Source of the DNA: Owenia fusiformis
Lineage: Eukaryota > Annelida > Polychaeta > Sabellida > Oweniidae
Reading direction: 5' to 3'
Length of the DNA stretch: 64,000 nt
Assembly: GCA_903813345.2 (NCBI GenBank)
Contig: CAIIXF020000007.1
Span: 31,855,564 to 31,919,563 of the forward strand
Positions 1 to 12,500 of the stretch are shown in pieces. Each line of letters starts with the position of its first letter. The stretch's first letter is position 1. Under the pieces are notes generated by a model. That model saw nothing but the letters and a program-made list of their open reading frames with translations, did no database searches and was not told where the DNA came from. The position numbers and the translations under genes are program-made.

Positions 1-1837
1 GAATGTTTTTTGCAGTTTAAGCATGCATGTAGTGGAACTATACAAGTACACTTTCCTAATTTAACGCTTGATAATAGAGAGTTGTTTTTTTTGTTTTTTT
101 ATAATTTTTTTATTTCAAAAAATAAGCATGTCAAAGCAATTGCAAAAAACAATTACAGTACAGTTACATGGTAAACCTACATTTAACAATTTTACAATAC
201 AGTACAGTGGTTAAATATTTCGTCTTAAGAGACGTTATACCATTGGCATTTTTTTATTTATTTAAATTAAAGCTTGCAATGTTAAGTGAGAAGCTTTAAA
301 ATCACTTGCATTTGTATATGGGCGATTGTTATACGTATAGGTTGGCGTTTCGATTTTATATGCAAACTTAAAGCCTCACTATGCTTATTTCCATTATTTT
401 TGAGCAAAATAAAGACTTACTTTGAACTTCATAATAGTCCCAATGGACTTCGGTCAATATCATATTGTGCCTCGGAATAAAACCCATATTCAATCCCTCC
501 CAGTAAATAACCTATATATTAGTCAATGGTATGACTTCCAAATACGAAGGATCCGAATCACACTATAGCGCAGCAACATTTGAAGCAATAAATGAGGTGC
601 ATATGTCTTGATATTTTTGAAATACCATTTGCTGAATAAACTTCAGGCTTTCGGGTTGAAAAGGGTCTTTCATCACAAGGGGTCGAAGTTTTATACATTT
701 TATAAGACAGACCGTTGTTCGAAGCATACGGACAATAAAATAGATTATCATATAATGTAAAAATTTGCTATAATTTTAGTTTAAATGTCGGTGTTTAATT
801 AGTGTAATTACACAAGTTTGCTTGTTTGATTTTTCAAATACAACCCAAGCTGATTGAACAAATTTGTGTGGAATATTTAATGTGTGATTGCGAACATATT
901 AGTTTTCTTACCATTTAAAACATTTTATTACCAGAATTTATCCATATTATCGCAAGGGATCAAACAAAAAATTATTGTTCATATTTATAAAACATAAGAC
1001 AATAATAAATAGGTAATATTTATATCTAATTCAATGCTAAAGAGGTATAGGAATTGGTATTTTCAATGACTCGTGAATTCGACCAAGTCTTGATGGTTGT
1101 TTTATAAGCAACTGAGCAATATCTAACTTCGAGAAATAGAATTTTAGCTGTAGTTGCAATTAGTCAAGGAAGAACAATAGGCCCTCCTTTATTGGCAATG
1201 ATCATCGTGGAATAACAGCACATATATCACAACATATTGAGCCCCATTTTGTGAGAAAAAAAACTAGCATAATTTAAGCATTTGTCATTCTTATATAAAA
1301 GTAAATCATTTGTACCATATATCTCATTAATGTCTGAGAAACAATACAAAACGCCGATGTGTACTGATTACATATTTTTGTATTGTAGAGAAAAATAACC
1401 TCAATCTCGTAGCTTAAAAATATGATAGGCATAATTCAGCCTAAAAGCCGAAAGTATATTAAACGGTTATAATAACAATCTTTGGGGAACATATGTAGGT
1501 AAGTTAATATTAAGTCAAATATCGCGGCGCTATATAGATTTCATACCATGGACTATATGGCACTTAAACCATATTTAGTATTTCCAAGGGTTTTAATTTT
1601 AGATGAAATCATTGAAACTTACTTTAACTTCAAATGCTGTTTTCTACGTGAGTTATTTTTTCTTGGTTCAATATTAATGCAAATCAAGCTTTGTATCATA
1701 TTTGATTGGAGCGTGTAAATAGCATGTTTCAATGATTTCTAAATTAAGCGTAGTGGGCCTTTAAACTAGCTATACAGAACTTCGAAGTGGCATTATCCAA
1801 AAACTTAATATTCACACTGTTCACGCATTATTTGTAG
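1..1837. other. No recognisable exon; probable intron of the aminopeptidase gene
   Basis: AT-rich sequence without a convincing open reading frame or splice-bounded exon. Because the exon starting at 1838 begins in phase 0 after an acceptor, at least part of this stretch should be its upstream intron. I looked for other aminopeptidase C-terminal exons here and found none. Confidence 0.5.
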
Positions 1838-1990
1838 GTGAAATGTTTCATGGATGCGAAAGCTGCCATTAATAAACTAGGAGCTACCCAGCGAGCATTC
1901 GAACAAGCTTTGGAAAAAACATCAAGCAACATCAAATGGATGGAGAACAATTACGATAGACTAAAAACCTGGCTTCAAGAAAACAGTTAA
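1838..1990 (+). CDS. M1-family aminopeptidase (aminopeptidase N-like), terminal exon only
   Basis: A terminal exon of 51 codons including the TAA stop follows the acceptor TTTGTAG and starts in phase 0. Its product runs from CFMDAKAAINKLGATQRAF through QALEKTSSNIKWMENNYDRL to WLQENS. This is the pattern of the last helices of the ERAP1-C-like domain of M1 zinc aminopeptidases (APN, ERAP, LNPEP), where 'ALEKTKANIKW...NW' ends the protein. M1 enzymes remove N-terminal residues from peptides and are usually type II membrane ectoenzymes. The HEXXH zinc site and membrane anchor are not in the window, so activity and exact subfamily cannot be judged. The 5' part of the gene lies beyond the left edge. 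The APN-like ending is seen; the specific orthologue is not resolved. Confidence 0.75.
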   Translation: MKCFMDAKAAINKLGATQRAFEQALEKTSSNIKWMENNYDRLKTWLQENS

Positions 1991-2399
1991 TACTAAAACA
2001 GCAACTTGAATCGAATTGCGTTATATTTTAGCTCATTTGACATAGACAAATAATATCGAATAATAATTTATGCAGTGGTGGCTGCTGTATAAACGAGAAC
2101 AATGAGAATGAATGCCACTTCAATGAACGGAACGAGCAGGACAAGACTGATGCCAATACTATACAAAAATGCATAGACCATTTAATAGTAATATGATACC
2201 AAAGTAACTTAAGTAACTTCTGTGCTCAAAATTTACAGTGTAAAGTTATATCTTTGTATTTTTATCGTCATATGCCGTTTATTCAGCCATTGTGTCTGTG
2301 TATGCTAGAATATATAGGATCACTCCATCTGATTTAAGCAGCATAGTTTGTGTTCAAAACGATAATACGCCATAAACGTGATTTAAACATTTTTCTTGT

Positions 2400-2796
2400 C
2401 AAACTGCGCGCCTATATTCAAATGTATAAAATAGGCGCGCAGTTTGTGGTTTATTTCTTTTTAATCTCCTGATTATCTGTTTTATCTCGAAATATTTTGA
2501 ATTATACATGATAAATGCGTAAGGAATTAAATATAAAACGAGTTTAAATCAGTGACGAAAATGCCATTAATCTGCTTATGTTTTAAAACTTAGATTCATT
2601 TGCACATAGTTTTTGTTAGTATTTGCAAGATTTGTATATTCGCCACAGAATGAACGCATTTGAAAAGAAAACAATGCAGGATAAATGTCCTTAAATTACG
2701 TTTCAAAATACAGACTCCAACTTAAATGATGCAATGTTGTTAGGCACGCAGTTTGTGATCGAAACAAACTGCGCGCCTACTTAGGCGCGCAGCTTG
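2400..2796. repeat. MITE-like element with a GC-rich hairpin at each end
   Basis: Left hairpin: arms 2400-2415 and 2431-2446 (CAAACTGCGCGCCTAT and its reverse complement). Right hairpin: arms 2765-2779 and 2782-2796, with one mismatch in the last arm. A further inverted copy, with an A in place of G, is at 2741-2755. The ends stand out from the AT-rich surroundings because they contain GCGCGC. No coding sequence lies between them. Confidence 0.6.
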
Positions 2797-2859
2797 ACAT
2801 GGGCACCGTGTGACAGTTTTGACAATTCTTTAGTCGAAGACATGATAAAGAAACATTAT

Positions 2860-2937
2860 CAAAGCCAATTTGTCATATGACTATTGTATAACATGTGCTC
2901 AAAGCCAATTTGTCATATGACTATTGTATAACATGTG
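2860..2937. repeat. 40-bp tandem duplication, two copies
   Basis: The unit beginning 'aaagccaatttgtcatatga' at 2860 repeats at 2900 without visible mismatch over about 38 bases, which indicates a recent duplication. Confidence 0.85.
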
Positions 2938-4539
2938 GAATTGTGAGTACGGTAAGCTGCTATAATTGTTGGTTGATTTTGTGCAGCCGTTAACACGTAC
3001 CCTGTATATGACGCAGAACATTTATTCAGAGACACTATACATTTTCACTTTTATATAACATGTTTATAACTATAACATGAATGATAATAAAGAATAATAA
3101 ATTCATAGACACATTCTCAGCATCATGGAATACCATGGCCCTCTCTTGTTGCATCATAGATCGCCATGGAATTTGGTATACATGTACCAAATTTGAATTT
3201 GCGGTAACACAAAAAATTGATGGACGGTTACACGAACCTTCATTAAATATGAAACCCCGATTCATTGTTATTAATTTTGTCATCTTCGTCAGTGCTTGAT
3301 GCTAACTACGCAGTCGTCTAATAACATTGCGCCTGGGATGTTATTATTTACAATATACCCAACGTTCCTGTTCTGGATTTATCATTTTATGGCTTGTTTA
3401 TATACAGTTTACTTACAGTTAATATTTTGAGTGGCTCCGAGGCACATATATTGAGAAAACACGAGAATGGACTAAAAATTATGAGCTTGGATACCTCAGT
3501 CGGTAGGTTTACAGCTTATATTCAGCTTCTTGTAGACGACCTGGCAGATTTGACCCAGTCTTTATAACCATCCATATGTACATCACCGAATGGAACTAGT
3601 TGAAAAGGAAATCTTATCTGTGAATCTTACTTTCTTTCCCATCCGCCATATTTTGTTATCGTTACTGCAAAATTTTGCAAATCGCCTTGGCGAAACCGAC
3701 ATGCTATAACAGTGCGAAATAGTGCTTTTAGGGTCCAGTGTTGTAATACTAGATCACCTGAAATATGCTTGCATTTTAATATGTAAAGGAATCAAGAGAA
3801 ACTATTTTACCAACAATTAAATGGCGTCTCTCAATATAGAAAACTCTATGACTCCTGGTTCAGAAGCTCGCCTATTTTCAAAATGGCCGCCATTTTTGTC
3901 TCGCAAAATTCACTTTTGGACCATTGTTAGCTTTATAAATAATTTCAGGTGTCCTCCATTGTAAAAATACATGTCAATGTAAAGAGTAGTCGTATGAAAT
4001 AATTTTATTACAAAAAGTCGCCAAAAAATTATATCTGGTTTTTTTTCAGCCATTATAGTTAACATTGATTTGTCCTGATCTGTCTCTCAGTTAGTCCACA
4101 ATAGTTGCACATTTTAAAACCTCTGTCGATAGGATTCCCGTTTTAAGTAGTTATTTCTGTTCAACATTAATACAGAAAACTCCCCTATGACTCCTGGTTC
4201 AAAAGCTCGCCTATTTTAAAATGCCCGACATTTTTATCTCACAACACACTTTTGGACCATTTGGTAGCTTTATAATTTACCTGGTTACCGAAACGATTCG
4301 TTTCGATCACAAAATGTCGGAAAGACGAAGGTACGATTTTTCTTTTTTCCTTTTCACGTTCTACGCAGAATTCCCACGACATTTTATCACAAACGTATAT
4401 CAGTATCATATGTTTAAGAAAATGTACATATTTGCGAACAAATAGTTCAGAAGACAACAGAATCGTAGATCTAATTCCTCACTAAAGTTACAGAAACGAC
4501 ATTTCGAAAAACAGTTAAGATCTGCACTTTTAACCCATA

Positions 4540-4772
4540 CCGTTTCTGTAACTCGGTTTTTGCAAGTTTTGAAAAACCCGTTTTGAAACGAAAATGACGT
4601 CATTTATATTATGGACGCTGGTTGACAGACATTACAATAAATTTGAATGTACCAAATTAAAGATGAGTAAATTCCCTATCCACTGGTATATAATAGTACT
4701 ATGATATGTTTTCATCAAGAAAATCAATATTTATTTTTGAAATACGAATGTCCCATTTTTTATAATCAATTA
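4540..4772 (+). mobile_element. Mariner-like element, right-end fragment
   Basis: The stretch from 'tttttgcaagttttgaaaaa' to the terminus 'gaaatacgaatgtcccat' matches, in parts, the two ends of the composite element at 44.9-48.8 kb. Shared landmarks include 'atggacgctggttgacagac' and 'agtaaattccctatccactg'. It lacks transposase sequence and is a truncated copy. Confidence 0.65.
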
Positions 4773-4830
4773 TAATTTTGCTTTTATCCGGAAGTGCCGA
4801 ATTTCTTAGCTTATTTGACATCACTCTGGC

Positions 4831-4978
4831 GTCACTCTGGCAATACATTTACATGTATTCTAGCCCTACCAACACCCATGATGCCAGCTATTTTTCCATC
4901 TTTCCATAGAAATGGAAAAATAGATGGCATCATGAGTGGGCTAGAATACATGTAAATGTATTGCATTGCCAGAGTCAC
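4831..4978. repeat. 148-bp near-palindrome (hairpin MITE)
   Basis: The arm starting 'gtcactctggcaatacattt' folds against the arm ending 'attgccagagtcac'. Both arms carry 'ctagaatacatgtaaatgta' or its complement, and the loop is at about 4900-4915. The structure is typical of hairpin MITEs. Confidence 0.75.
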
Positions 4979-5454
4979 TTAATTCCTTGATTTAACAAGT
5001 AATTCCATTTTGATCAACTTAAAACCCCATTGGAATGTAACTATTTGATCTTATTGACATGTGGATTGTGATTTCACATTAAAATTGTGATCCTTTCAAG
5101 AGTAAATGAACGTTTAAAGGTTTTCCAACATTGTGTCAATGGGGATTTAACCTGACCTTTTTTAGACAACTAGAAAATCATTAGAACTTGAATAAAGGTA
5201 AATAACGGTGTAATTAAATCAAAGTTGTTTTGATAGAAAATTACCCACAGGATTCAAATATGTCATCAAAGAAAAGAAAATCAAAGAAATGTTAGTCGTA
5301 ATGGTTAAAAATGCAGATATCCTAAAATCTCATTAAAACTTTAACGAGATTTCAAAGCTATATGGAAAAAGGATCATTCTAGGCAAAGATTATGGTTATT
5401 ATGTCACGACCATAAAGTGATAATATATATTGTTATGGTCTCCGTTTTTTGTGG

Positions 5455-5525
5455 CAGCTATCGGCGGTTGGCGATCGGCGGGTAACGATTGATGGTTGGC
5501 GATCGGCGGGTGGCGGTTGGCGTAT
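5455..5525. repeat. GC-rich short tandem patch (GGCGGTTGGCGATC-like)
   Basis: Variants of 'ggcgatcggcgggt' and 'ggcggttggcg' repeat four to five times. This is a local minisatellite in AT-rich surroundings. Confidence 0.6.
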
Positions 5526-5569
5526 GTAACAAATTCTTACAACTTCCAATAACTTCACAAATACTGTTT

Positions 5570-6005
5570 AGACTGACTTCAATTGTTTTTCAAAATCATC
5601 AACAAGTTTTCTGAAGTTCAAATCTGACTTTATATTTAAGATTTGACCCTTTCAAGGTCAAAAAGGTCTAAAATGTCATTTTTCAACTTGCTTCAAATTG
5701 ACCGAATTTTTCTCCAAAATCATCTACAAGTTATCATAAGTTCAAATCTGACTTATATGAGATTTGACCTTCAATCACCTTCTCAAGGTAAAAAAAGATC
5801 AAAAAGGTATTCAAAAATGCTTCAAATTGACCAATTTTTTTCAAAATCATATACAAATTCTCAAAAGTTCAAATCTGACTCTAGATTTGACCTTCAATGA
5901 CATTCTCAAGGTCATAAAGGTATTTTTCAACTTGCTTCAAATTGACCAAAGTATATATTTCAAAATTATCTTCAAGCTCTGAGAAATTCAAATCTGACTA
6001 AAGAT
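5570..6005. repeat. Imperfect tandem repeat, unit about 120 bp, four copies
   Basis: The motifs 'caaaatcat.tacaag', 'agttcaaatctgact', 'gatttgaccttcaa' and 'caaggtcaaaaaggt' recur in the same order four times. The open frames across it are a by-product of the repeat. Confidence 0.65.
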
Positions 6006-6088
6006 TGAACCAGTAATATTGTGAGCAACTTGGTGGTGGCATTTTGTCATGCTTTCTTGTCTTTATTATTTATGCCAAAAGAACAATA

Positions 6089-7155
6089 CGAGGGTTGTCC
6101 CAGAAGTAATGCACTATATGCTCTAATTTTCTCTAATATTCTTCAATTAAGCTGAAATTTTGTGTATATAACAATTGGAGTTTTATCTATTATATCCTGA
6201 AGTTTCAGCATCAAATATTAGTATTAAGTCTTAATATGGTTGCTATAGCAACATGGGGGTAGGGGTGGGCGGGGCAGGTACCCATTTTTCTAATTATGAA
6301 AAGATCTAAAGTGTTATTTTATTAATATTTCTTTCTTTTAAATGGTCAAAATGTTTGGGAAATTGTTAAATTTATTCAGCATGATGTTAACCAAGTACAA
6401 ATAATGACATTACGCACTGTAATGTCATAATACACATTTCAATAGTCACAAATTCAAATACAGTCGCAGTCAAGAAATTGCAAAAATGGCTGCAATTCTC
6501 ACCTGATTACAGAAGGCCTTGCGTTTGGTGGCCTAATTTCATACTTCACTTGGACTCACAGCCACACAAAACGTATGCTACCATGAAAAAAGTATATAAG
6601 GAGTATATACCAGAAAGAACTACGCTTATGAGGTGGCAGAAGAGATTTAAAAGAGATGATTTGACCCTGGATGACAACTCCAAGCATGGAAGGCAAAAAC
6701 TCCACAAGTCACAGTGGAAGAAATTGCCAAGATTGTTTGACCTGACAGGCATCAAAAGTACATAACATGCAAAGGGCAATATTTTGAGAAAATGTGAAAT
6801 GGGACACTGTGCATTATACATCCATTAAATCTAGGATGTGCTCATAGTAATTAAATATCTTAACATGTATTTTTGAGCATTCTTCTTATAGCTACACAAA
6901 ATGGTATTTGATGATTAATTATTTCATATTTTCAATTTTTTTATTCCTTTTGACGTGACTATATAACCTGCCCCGCCCTACCCAAACTCACCAACTTGGT
7001 TTTATTATAACATCGATATAGTTTTATTAATCAACATGAAAATTTGTAGAATCATCAAAATGTCTCTAAGGAACATTTACTGAAAATTTCATGGAAAAAT
7101 ATAAATTATTGATAAAGTTAGAACATATAGTGCATTACTTCTGGGACAACCCTCG
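6089..7155 (+). mobile_element. Mariner-family DNA transposon, degenerate, with TA target duplication
   Basis: The terminal inverted repeats begin CGAGGGTTGTCCCAGAAGTA and are matched by the reverse complement at the right end. TA flanks both sides (6087-6088 and 7156-7157), the target duplication of the Tc1/mariner superfamily. At 1067 bases it is shorter than intact mariners (about 1.3 kb). Inside, 6560-6700 encodes KTYATMKKVYKE, LMRWQKRFKRD and DDNSKHGRQK, which fits the helix-turn-helix region of a mariner transposase. The frame then breaks: 'TPQVTVEEIAKIV' continues in another frame after about 6695. No catalytic DDD region is seen, so the copy cannot encode an active enzyme. Confidence 0.85.
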
Positions 7156-8149
7156 TACATGGAGATATATCAATCATTAGATATTAGTTACTATTTTCTA
7201 TATGACTATTAAAGCAACGTCAAGTGGTGATCTATCGTTTCATTTGCGTACTACTTTCGGACCAATTTGCATAAAGGGTTTATAGGTTTTTTACTTTTGC
7301 TGTTTTGTTAATTGACGCCGGATAAGTAGTGTAGCTTTCATTTCATTTGAGTCAATGGAATCAGATATCTGGTCTCGCATCTAATGCTTTATTTTCACTC
7401 TGCCGGGGTATATTTTATACTGATTCTAGTCAATACGATGAATGTGAAATAAACAAATAAGTTGAACATAGCAACCATCTACAGAGTGGGACAAAAATAT
7501 CTCAATAGTCATTTATGTTAAGTTTGGAAATACTTTTTCAAGTCAAAATATAGGAATGCCAATGGGACAGATTGTGCCCCTCCATTGGCAGTCATTTTCG
7601 ATTCTCGTATGAATATATAGAAGATGATGAAAGATAAGACGAAATTCCATAGAGCTAAGCCATCTAGTAAATCAGCTAGGTATGTACATGAAGATGACCT
7701 GTTAAGTTTAGACAACACTAAAGGAGCACATAGGTTATCGCAAACAATTTTAGAAGGTCATATCTTGGATTACGACTATTTTCTGACAATGAGACGGGTT
7801 TATCTTTTAGATCAATTCATTATCTCAAAGAAAATTATATACAGTAATAATAAAGTCAAACAAACTCGGAGATATTTAACCAGTAATCAACCAATCAACA
7901 CACCTTTTCAAAGATGTTGACCCCATTTTCACCAAAAATGCAATCATTTTTACAATGTTTAATGCATTACTATTCTTTACTTTGATGTATCAAATAGTTA
8001 CAAGAAAAACTTAATTTCTTTAAGATAAGTGTTGAAAAATCTCATGCTATCCATTGATTTCAGTTCATTTTGGTCATCCAAATTCAGTATCTTTAAAGTC
8101 CCTGGAGCAATCAATTTTTCCTTTTAGGAAATCGAACATGTCTCAAAGC

Positions 8150-9170
8150 ACATTCTAATTATGCATTCAAGAATTTCATAAAAGGTTGCATGCTTGCGTG
8201 CTCCTTCGATGATTTAGTTTATGACATATACCCGTTTGAGTTAGAGTTGAAAAGGACCAATAAATCGAACATGAATGCGTCTTATTGACCTTCTCATTAT
8301 TAAACATCGAACAAAGCAACAACATTGTAAATTTTATGATAAACGAGATGATTTCAACTTTGATATTGGGATTTTTCCCTATTTAAGCTTAGGCAGCAAT
8401 ATATCATTAAACCCAATACAGGGATTATATGTATCCCAGCTTATTAGATACGGCAGGACATGCTCCAGCTTTGAAGACAAGACACAATACTTTAGTGATC
8501 AAACTTTTAGATCCACCTTGCTTTGCTGAAAAATACAAGTCATTAACTTCGAAGTTTCAAGTTTTACCACTTGAGATGCTGAAGGATGTAGACATTTTTT
8601 CACTTGGCACCTTTTTTGAGGTGGATCCCGGCTATGGCATAGAGGTTGAGAAATAGGAATCGAAATCAACCATGGTTTACTTCTAATGACCAATGTTGGA
8701 TTTTGGCGACGGCTTTGCGAACCAATATTGACCCTTTGAAGCGCCCATGGACTTTGAGACTGGATTTTGTCGAGGCCTATCCCACATCATTTTAGACTGA
8801 ATGCTCTTATCTGGTATGCGTAATTGTATCTACAACTACTTTGATGTTATTGCCAATTTCTAATTTTCTCTTCAACATGTAATTGTAATGACTTCAATAT
8901 GAATGAAAAGTACCTTGGTGTTCTTGTCTTGGATTGTGATATTGGATTTTGAATGGTAGGGGATTGGGCCATTAGACATTATTTCTGTTCATGCTTAGAT
9001 CATGGTTTTTGGGGCATATGAGGATTGCTTTAAATGGCTGGTATACATTTAGAATTCTCTTTTTCTTGCAATTACATTGCAGTTTTTGGCCCTTTCCTTT
9101 TGTACTTGTGCATATCAACATTTTAATCTTTACGTTCATATGCTTCATTTTATGAATAAAAACGGGCTTA
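8150..9170 (+). mobile_element. Degenerate retroelement: end of reverse transcriptase ORF plus 3' tail
   Basis: At 8215-8540, in shifting frames, lie DDLVYDIYPFELELKRTNKS and then FYDKRDDFNFDI followed by GLYVSQLIRYGRTCSSFED. The 'YDKRDDFNFDIVNFP...YGVYISQLIRYARA' block is the C-terminal part of a reverse-transcriptase polyprotein common in marine invertebrate genomes; I cannot name the clade with certainty. A frameshift or stop near 8282 and another after 8480 show it is dead. The following non-coding part (about 8550-9170) recurs at 60495-61065, which marks it as the element's 3' region. The RT catalytic YxDD segment was not found. Confidence 0.65.
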
Positions 9171-9531
9171 TAACGACATCAGGAAAACGCTAAATTAGTA
9201 ATAAATATAATGACACACTGTATTTAAATGTCTGGAGGATTTATTTTATCTTCCAATCTGCATATTAAGCAAAACATGGCCTGTAATTCAATCAAAAATT
9301 TATCTCGTGAGGCACATGATTGTTTTAAAGGAGACTGAGGCTTGTAAATTTAATCGACATACTTTTCAAAGTCATAATTCCATTTAGATTAATGCATAGA
9401 ACTACGTTATGTTTTGGTGGTCTAGTTGAGAAATCAATATGTATTATAGTAAATAATACCATTAGTTTTTGGCTCAACCTGTATGACCTTGATCGTGAAC
9501 GAAATAATACAAACTAAACACTTTCAATAGG

Positions 9532-12500
9532 ATGACTGGAGGCAACCTTTATTCACCATTTTTGTGGTTTGTGCTGTTTTTAAAGACAATTAAAGGTAAA
9601 GTTTAGATAGTAGCTATTTCTAACTAGTACATAACAACATTTTTCGTCAAATTCTTCAAATTAAACGGATGATTCCTTCATTATTAATCAGTTAATCGCA
9701 TAAAGTCTGTTCAATTTATAAAAAATATTATGCATACTTTTTGACACAAACTGAATTGAGTATCTCTCAATAGAGAATATAATTGTTTATTGTCTAAGTT
9801 GTTCTGCTGTCTGCTAGTCTTTTTGATTTCGGTTTTACTGAAGCTTAATACATACAGTACTTGAGTGTCTCTCAAAAGAATATAAAATTGTTTAATTGTC
9901 TTACTTCTTCTGCAGTCTTCTCGTATCAGAGTTTAGGTTGCTTTGAAGGAGCTGGACTTAAACCTCCTTCGTACATCCTGGAGAACATGAGGGGTGGTAT
10001 CGTCTGGTCTGATCTAACACCAATCATTTTGAAATGTGCACGATTATCTCTTGAAGATGATAAGAGGATATTCGGTGAGTACATCGTGCATAAAATACAT
10101 TGCACATAAAAATGATACGGGGCCGATCTGTACTAGTTGGTTTTCTGCTACATATTTTAAACAAGCTCGTTTCCCAAGATTTTTTATAAATCATTTCATT
10201 TAACCTATAGAGAGAGCCAGTTGTTAAAACTACTTTATCTCTCTAGGGATCATATTACAAATATATGTTTGATAGCATAGTAAGTTGTTACACAAAACGA
10301 TGGGTACAATCAATGAATACCTGCACCTTGTGAAAAAGTTGAAGGTTGGAATTTAAAGGTTGGTTTGGCTCACCCTTTACAAGGATGTTAACATGTGATT
10401 CTTTACTGAAGCACTGTCTCCTCAGAGTCCGCCTCAGACTCTCATGAGTGCTCTCCTTGGGGTAGCATATAGGGGGCAATCTAAGAAAAAATGTAGAGCA
10501 TCTTTCTTGTATCCACATGGATAATTCGAAAAAGTATGAAGTTATAAGAATATCTTTGGGAGTTGAGGGCACTTAGACCCATTCTGATTCGACTATGGTT
10601 TATTGCAGCCCTTCAGTGATTTGTTCTCATAAGAGTGGCAATTGTGATATAAAAAAATCTCCATATTCTCTGATAGAACGCACCATGCTAAAATAAAGTG
10701 TTTCTAGATGTTTTTGGGGTAACTTGAAGCGAATGGAACTTCTCTTTATTAATGATAGTCGCTCATTGGCTTTTTTGGTAATATTATATTATTTATGTGA
10801 AGTCCCCATTTCATATTAGATTGTGCGTCAAACCTAAATGTATATGTTGGTCCACAGTTTTAAGTTCTAAGATATTTAAGGGTATGTATCACTGTCTGCT
10901 GAATAAATTATTTTGTACCCAGCTACCGAAACGTCCAGTATGCTATTTAATAAACTCAAATAAAATCATTCCCGTAGACAGGTGGGTCGACAAAAAGGGC
11001 ATAATAAACATTGTATTCTCTCTAATACATGTAATTTTTGTAAGGATTGCTATTTCTCAATTCCTGGAGTATAACATACAATAATTCAGTCTGAACTCAA
11101 ATAAAAACAGATGTCTAAAGAACCAGAATCCATTACTACCTTGAAGACGGTACAGCTAATGATAGCAGAGGTAAATGACGCATGTTCTTTTGAAAACGTT
11201 TCCATTTTTATCAGGAATAGAGTTTTATGGTGAATGTTGGGCTCTTCATAATGCATCCGATTCGAGCGTTGCAATACCAAGGAACCCTGGGTGTGTAGTC
11301 GGTGATTGGACGGGAAACTATTTGATTGGAGCAGATAATGAAATTGCACTCTATAGACATGGTGAGACAACTTTATGCACTTTACCTATAAATGGGAATC
11401 GAACGTGTTCAGCAGCGGTGGTGAATGAACTCTCTCGATATTGATTGTCTAATGACAGTTTTAAAATGGCGGGGAGGCATGTGACCTTCACCTTGCTAGT
11501 CGTGTGCTATGAAAGGGGTTGACTATATATATATCTTTTATTGACTCTTAGAATGTCATAGTATGACATATTAGTCAGTACAAAAATAAAATAAAAACTT
11601 ACTACACTACACTACATTACACTACACCAGGGCCGTCAGATGGGGGGTGCGATGGGTGCGACCGCACCCCCCTTTGTCACCCCCCAAAATAAATTTGAAA
11701 AAAAAATTTGAATTTTTTTGTAATTTTTTTTTTCATTGACTCATACACTTTGAAAGTACCCAGAAAGCACCAAATAGCATCTTAAAATTGTTAAATTTTC
11801 TAGGGGTATTGGCTACCCCTCACACCCCCCATAAAACAATGGAAAAGTTCTAAATTTATTTTAGAGTTTTGTCTCAGACACTTTTAAAGTGCCCAGATAT
11901 CATCAAATAGCTCCTTGATATAGGTAGTGTTTCTGGGGGACTTACTCCCCATCTTGCACTTGCATAACCCTCCCCCCTCTGGCGCCCCCCCCCCCCTTGA
12001 CCCCCCCCCCAAAAAAAAATAAAATTGTGATTTTCTCAAATTCTTTAATTGACACATCCACTTTGAAAGTGCCCAGAAAGCACCAAATAGTGTCGTAAAA
12101 TTGTAAAATTTTCTAGGGGGAGTGGTTCACCCCTCACACCCCAAACAAAAAATGGAAAAGTTCTGAATTTGTTTTATGTATTTTCTCAGACACTTTTAAA
12201 TTGCCTAGACATCTTCAAATAGCTCCTTGATAAAGTTAATGATTCTGGAAGACTAACACTTACTCGCCCTCTGGCATCCCCACTCCACCTCCCCCTCTGG
12301 CAGCCCCCCTCCCTTAACACCACCCCCCCCCCCCCAAAAAATGAGATTTTTCAAAAAATTTTATTGACTCATACCCTTTGAAAGTGCCCAGAAAGCACCA
12401 AATAGCATCTTAAAATTGTAAAATTTTCTTGGGAAATAGGCACTTTTAGGCACAGACACTTTTTAAGTGCCCAAACTTCATCGAATAGCACCTTGATATT

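Larger units (their letters stand above)
1991..9531. other. Intergenic repeat-rich region
   Basis: No host gene is recognised between the aminopeptidase stop and the signal-peptide exon at 9532. The stretch holds a GC-hairpin element, a 40-bp tandem duplication, a diverged direct repeat (about 3829-3950 and 4168-4280, sharing 'ctatgactcctggttca' and 'agctcgcctatttt'), a mariner end, a hairpin MITE, two tandem-repeat patches, a mariner-like element and a dead retroelement. These have their own entries where boundaries could be set. Confidence 0.6.

Noticed and set aside
1140-1245. Possible upstream aminopeptidase exon
   Set aside because: One frame (LAVVAISQGRTIGPPLLA) vaguely resembles M1 C-terminal repeats, but there are no matching splice sites and the resemblance fails on closer reading.
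7624-7920. 98-codon open frame upstream of the retroelement relic
   Set aside because: No family pattern recognised. It may belong to the dead retroelement, but no link could be established.
10288-10572. 94-codon minus-strand open frame in an intron of the secreted-protein gene
   Set aside because: No recognisable motif, no splice-site support, and opposite strand to a well-supported gene. It could be a retroelement scrap, but I cannot show it.
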